Made by a program: the position numbers and the translations under genes
NCBI GenBank assembly: GCA_023231265.1
Contig: JALNVT010000133.1
Location: 1-7,358 of the forward strand
From: Sphaerochaetaceae bacterium
GTDB taxonomy: Bacteria; Spirochaetota; Spirochaetia; Sphaerochaetales; Sphaerochaetaceae
Length of the DNA stretch: 7,358 nt
Reading direction: 5' to 3'
Shown: piece after piece, positions 6,002 to 7,358 of the stretch
Position numbering within the stretch: the first letter of the stretch is position 1
Layout of the letters: every line of letters starts with the position of its first letter
Notes under the pieces: generated by a model
What the model was told of the DNA's origin: nothing
Seen by the model: only the letters and a program-made list of their open reading frames with translations
The model's database searches: none

Positions 6002-7029
6002 TAGTTTGTACCTCCGACTGATGTGCTTGCTGCAGCGTTTGTAGCTGTAGAATTACTTGGGAAGGACAATTGACTTATTGGTAAAAAGTTATCTAGTTTT
6101 TTATCTACTAGAGTAAGTTTATCTGTATTCTGCATCAATACTTCTTCCATAGTTTCGATATACAGACGAGTAGCAGTAACTTCTTTACTGTTTTCATAGG
6201 TCTCTCTCATACTATTAAATCTTGCAACATCACCTTTTGCATTGTTGACTCTTTCCTTAGCATAACCTTCAGAAATCTGAATTTGTTGATTTGCTTCACC
6301 TTGAGCTTTAGGAATGATTGAGTTGTATTCCTCTTTACCTTCATTGATGTATCTATTCATATCCTGAATAGCTTTGTTAACATCTTCAAATGCATTCTGT
6401 ACTTCACCTTCAGGTGGAACAATGTTCTGCAATTTTACAGTTGCAACTTGAATACCTAATTCATATTGATCAAATTTAGCTTGCATCAATTGCTGAGCTT
6501 CAACTTCAATATTTGTTCTCTCACTTGTCATAACAGCTAGAATTGGTAAATCACCAACTAATTGGTTCATAATACTTTGGCTGATATCACGGATTGTTGT
6601 CTCTCTCTCATTAACATTGAATAACCAATTTTTAGGATTGTTTATTTTATATTGAACGATCCATTCAACATCAATAATGTTTAAGTCACCTGTCAACATT
6701 ATAGACTCTGATGGATAATCAGTGCTTGCAATTAGAGGGCTAGAGTTGATAGTAGATCTATAACCAAAAGTCATGGTCTGTACTACCTGTGTTTGAACTT
6801 TATATGATTTTTCAATTCCAAAAGGGATTTTGGTTTGAAGTCCAGGTCCTACGGTTCTATTATATTCTCCGAATCGATTGACTACGGCCTGTTCAGTTTG
6901 GTCTACTACGAAAAAACTGGACATGACAGCTGATATAGCTATTACTGCAACTATAATACCAATTATTAGTTTTGGGCTAAAATTTAGGGGCTTATTTGCA
7001 GGCTTGAAAGACTGCTCATTGTTGTCCAT
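6001..7029 (-). CDS. hflK: HflK, SPFH-family FtsH protease modulator subunit
   Basis: A 342-residue partner of HflC. A polar N-terminal segment of about 20 residues precedes one transmembrane helix (about 21-41, LIIGIIVAVIAISAV and following). The SPFH domain begins with VDQTEQAVVNRFGEYNRTVGPGL (42-64, seen in part as TEQAVVNRFG) and continues through VQYKINNPKNWLF (125-137) and ELGIQVATVKLQNIVPPEGEV (190-210). The stalk has GDVARF (266-271) and RLYIETMEEVL (288-298), both HflK hallmarks. It is shorter than E. coli HflK (419), mainly because the long Gly-rich cytoplasmic N-terminal region is missing. I chose the ATG at 7029 because AAGGAG lies 7 bases upstream; a TTG at 7098 would add 23 residues that look like leader sequence, without a comparable site. 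The gene overlaps hflC by one base and leads the operon. Confidence 0.95.
   Translation of the reverse strand: MDNNEQSFKPANKPLNFSPKLIIGIIVAVIAISAVMSSFFVVDQTEQAVVNRFGEYNRTVGPGLQTKIPFGIEKSYKVQTQVVQTMTFGYRSTINSSPLIASTDYPSESIMLTGDLNIIDVEWIVQYKINNPKNWLFNVNERETTIRDISQSIMNQLVGDLPILAVMTSERTNIEVEAQQLMQAKFDQYELGIQVATVKLQNIVPPEGEVQNAFEDVNKAIQDMNRYINEGKEEYNSIIPKAQGEANQQIQISEGYAKERVNNAKGDVARFNSMRETYENSKEVTATRLYIETMEEVLMQNTDKLTLVDKKLDNFLPISQLSFPSNSTATNAAASTSVGGTN
6011..6015 (-). promoter_or_regulatory. Ribosome binding site of hflC inside hflK
   Basis: GGAGG lies 9 bases before the hflC ATG, inside the last hflK codons. Together with the TAATG overlap it points to reinitiation or coupled translation of the two subunits. 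Confidence 0.75.
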
Positions 7030-7036
7030 TGCTGAC

Positions 7037-7042
7037 TCCTTT
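7037..7042 (-). promoter_or_regulatory. Ribosome binding site of hflK, decides the start codon
   Basis: AAGGAG stands exactly 7 bases before the ATG at 7029. It makes that ATG far better supported than the in-frame TTG at 7098, and places the membrane helix about 20 residues from the N-terminus, as expected for a single-anchor SPFH protein. Confidence 0.85.
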
Positions 7043-7122
7043 GTAAAAAATTCTTTTTCACTAATATAAAAGTACTTAATACTGCAGTTATAAGTCAAGC
7101 AAACCTATTGAAATAATTTAAA

Positions 7123-7131
7123 ATTATAGCA
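7123..7131 (-). promoter_or_regulatory. Candidate extended -10 promoter of hflK-hflC
   Basis: Leftward, TGC-TATAAT (7131-7123) is a full extended -10 element, about 95 bases before the hflK ATG, which would give a leader of roughly 85 bases. The bases at -35 spacing (AAGCAT or nearby) do not match TTGACA, which an extended -10 can tolerate. Tentative because the region is AT-rich; no other site upstream of hflK looks better. Confidence 0.4.
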
Positions 7132-7141
7132 ATATAAAATT

Positions 7142-7165
7142 AAAAATGCTTATTAAAGGCATTTG
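7142..7165 (-). terminator. Possible weak terminator of a gene upstream of hflK
   Basis: Leftward, AAATGC and GCATTT frame a 9-base interval (CTTTAATAA), followed by a T-rich run (TTAATTTT). The 6-base stem has only two GC pairs, so it would be weak. It could close a leftward transcript entering from the right edge and isolate the hflK promoter just beyond it. Confidence 0.25.
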
Positions 7166-7269
7166 TTATTTCATATTTAGCAACATTTTTGAAATTGTAT
7201 ATATATGTAACAGATGTGTAAAAATATAAAATAATTTATTATGATTCTTTTTCTTTGGTTTTGCTAACT

Positions 7270-7356
7270 TTATTGAAGCGAGTTGGATACTGGAAGTGGT
7301 TCTTCATTTTTGATTGTTACTTTTTTTACTGAATTTGAAGAATTCATATAAAGAAT
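7270..7356 (-). CDS. Possible C-terminal end of a leftward gene of unknown function
   Basis: A minus-strand frame is open from the right edge to a TAA at 7272-7270 and reads ILYMNSSNSVKKVTIKNEEP and then LPVSNSLQ. The composition is protein-like, but 28 residues are too few for any family assignment. It may be the tail of a gene starting beyond the window, or a chance open frame in AT-rich DNA. The possible weak hairpin near 7142-7165 would suit its transcript end. Between this stop and hflK I see no other gene. Confidence 0.2.
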   Translation of the reverse strand: MLYMNSSNSVKKVTIKNEEPLPVSNSLQ

Positions 7357-7358
7357 TA

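Overview
This is an AT-rich bacterial chromosomal window with compact, short-gapped operons and strong AGGAG-type ribosome binding sites. The HflK/HflC membrane pair, a hexameric-type (type II) citrate synthase and a sulfatase next to a LacI-family regulator suggest a diderm, probably anaerobic, glycan-using host- or gut-associated bacterium. A Treponema-like spirochaete would fit, but no marker here fixes the lineage and this is a weak inference.

Left arm (2-2305, + strand): the 3' part of a sulfatase gene that begins before the window is followed after only 3 bases by a complete LacI-family regulator. The two look like the end of one operon, probably for breaking down a sulfated or otherwise esterified carbohydrate, with the regulator controlling it. 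Two hairpins between 2333 and 2405 separate this operon from the convergent genes on the other strand.

Centre (2416-4616, - strand): a two-gene unit read leftward. A GarR-like beta-hydroxyacid dehydrogenase comes first, then citrate synthase (gltA) 11 bases later; the stop codon of the first is the first part of the ribosome binding site of the second. Upstream lie about 340 bases of very AT-rich DNA without a convincing gene. It holds a possible promoter and an imperfect 29-base dyad.

Right arm (5018-7029, - strand): hflK then hflC, with stop and start fused as TAATG and a textbook terminator after hflC. Together they encode the SPFH-family membrane complex that in E. coli surrounds and modulates the FtsH protease. 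The best hflK start is the ATG at 7029, not the upstream TTG at 7098. The last bases may hold the C-terminal end of another leftward gene (weak).

I see no CRISPR array, mobile element, tRNA, rRNA or clear riboswitch, and no convincing novel system. The most useful leads are the sulfatase-regulator pair, the reductase-citrate synthase coupling, the dyad upstream of it and one substituted position in the presumed NADH site of citrate synthase.
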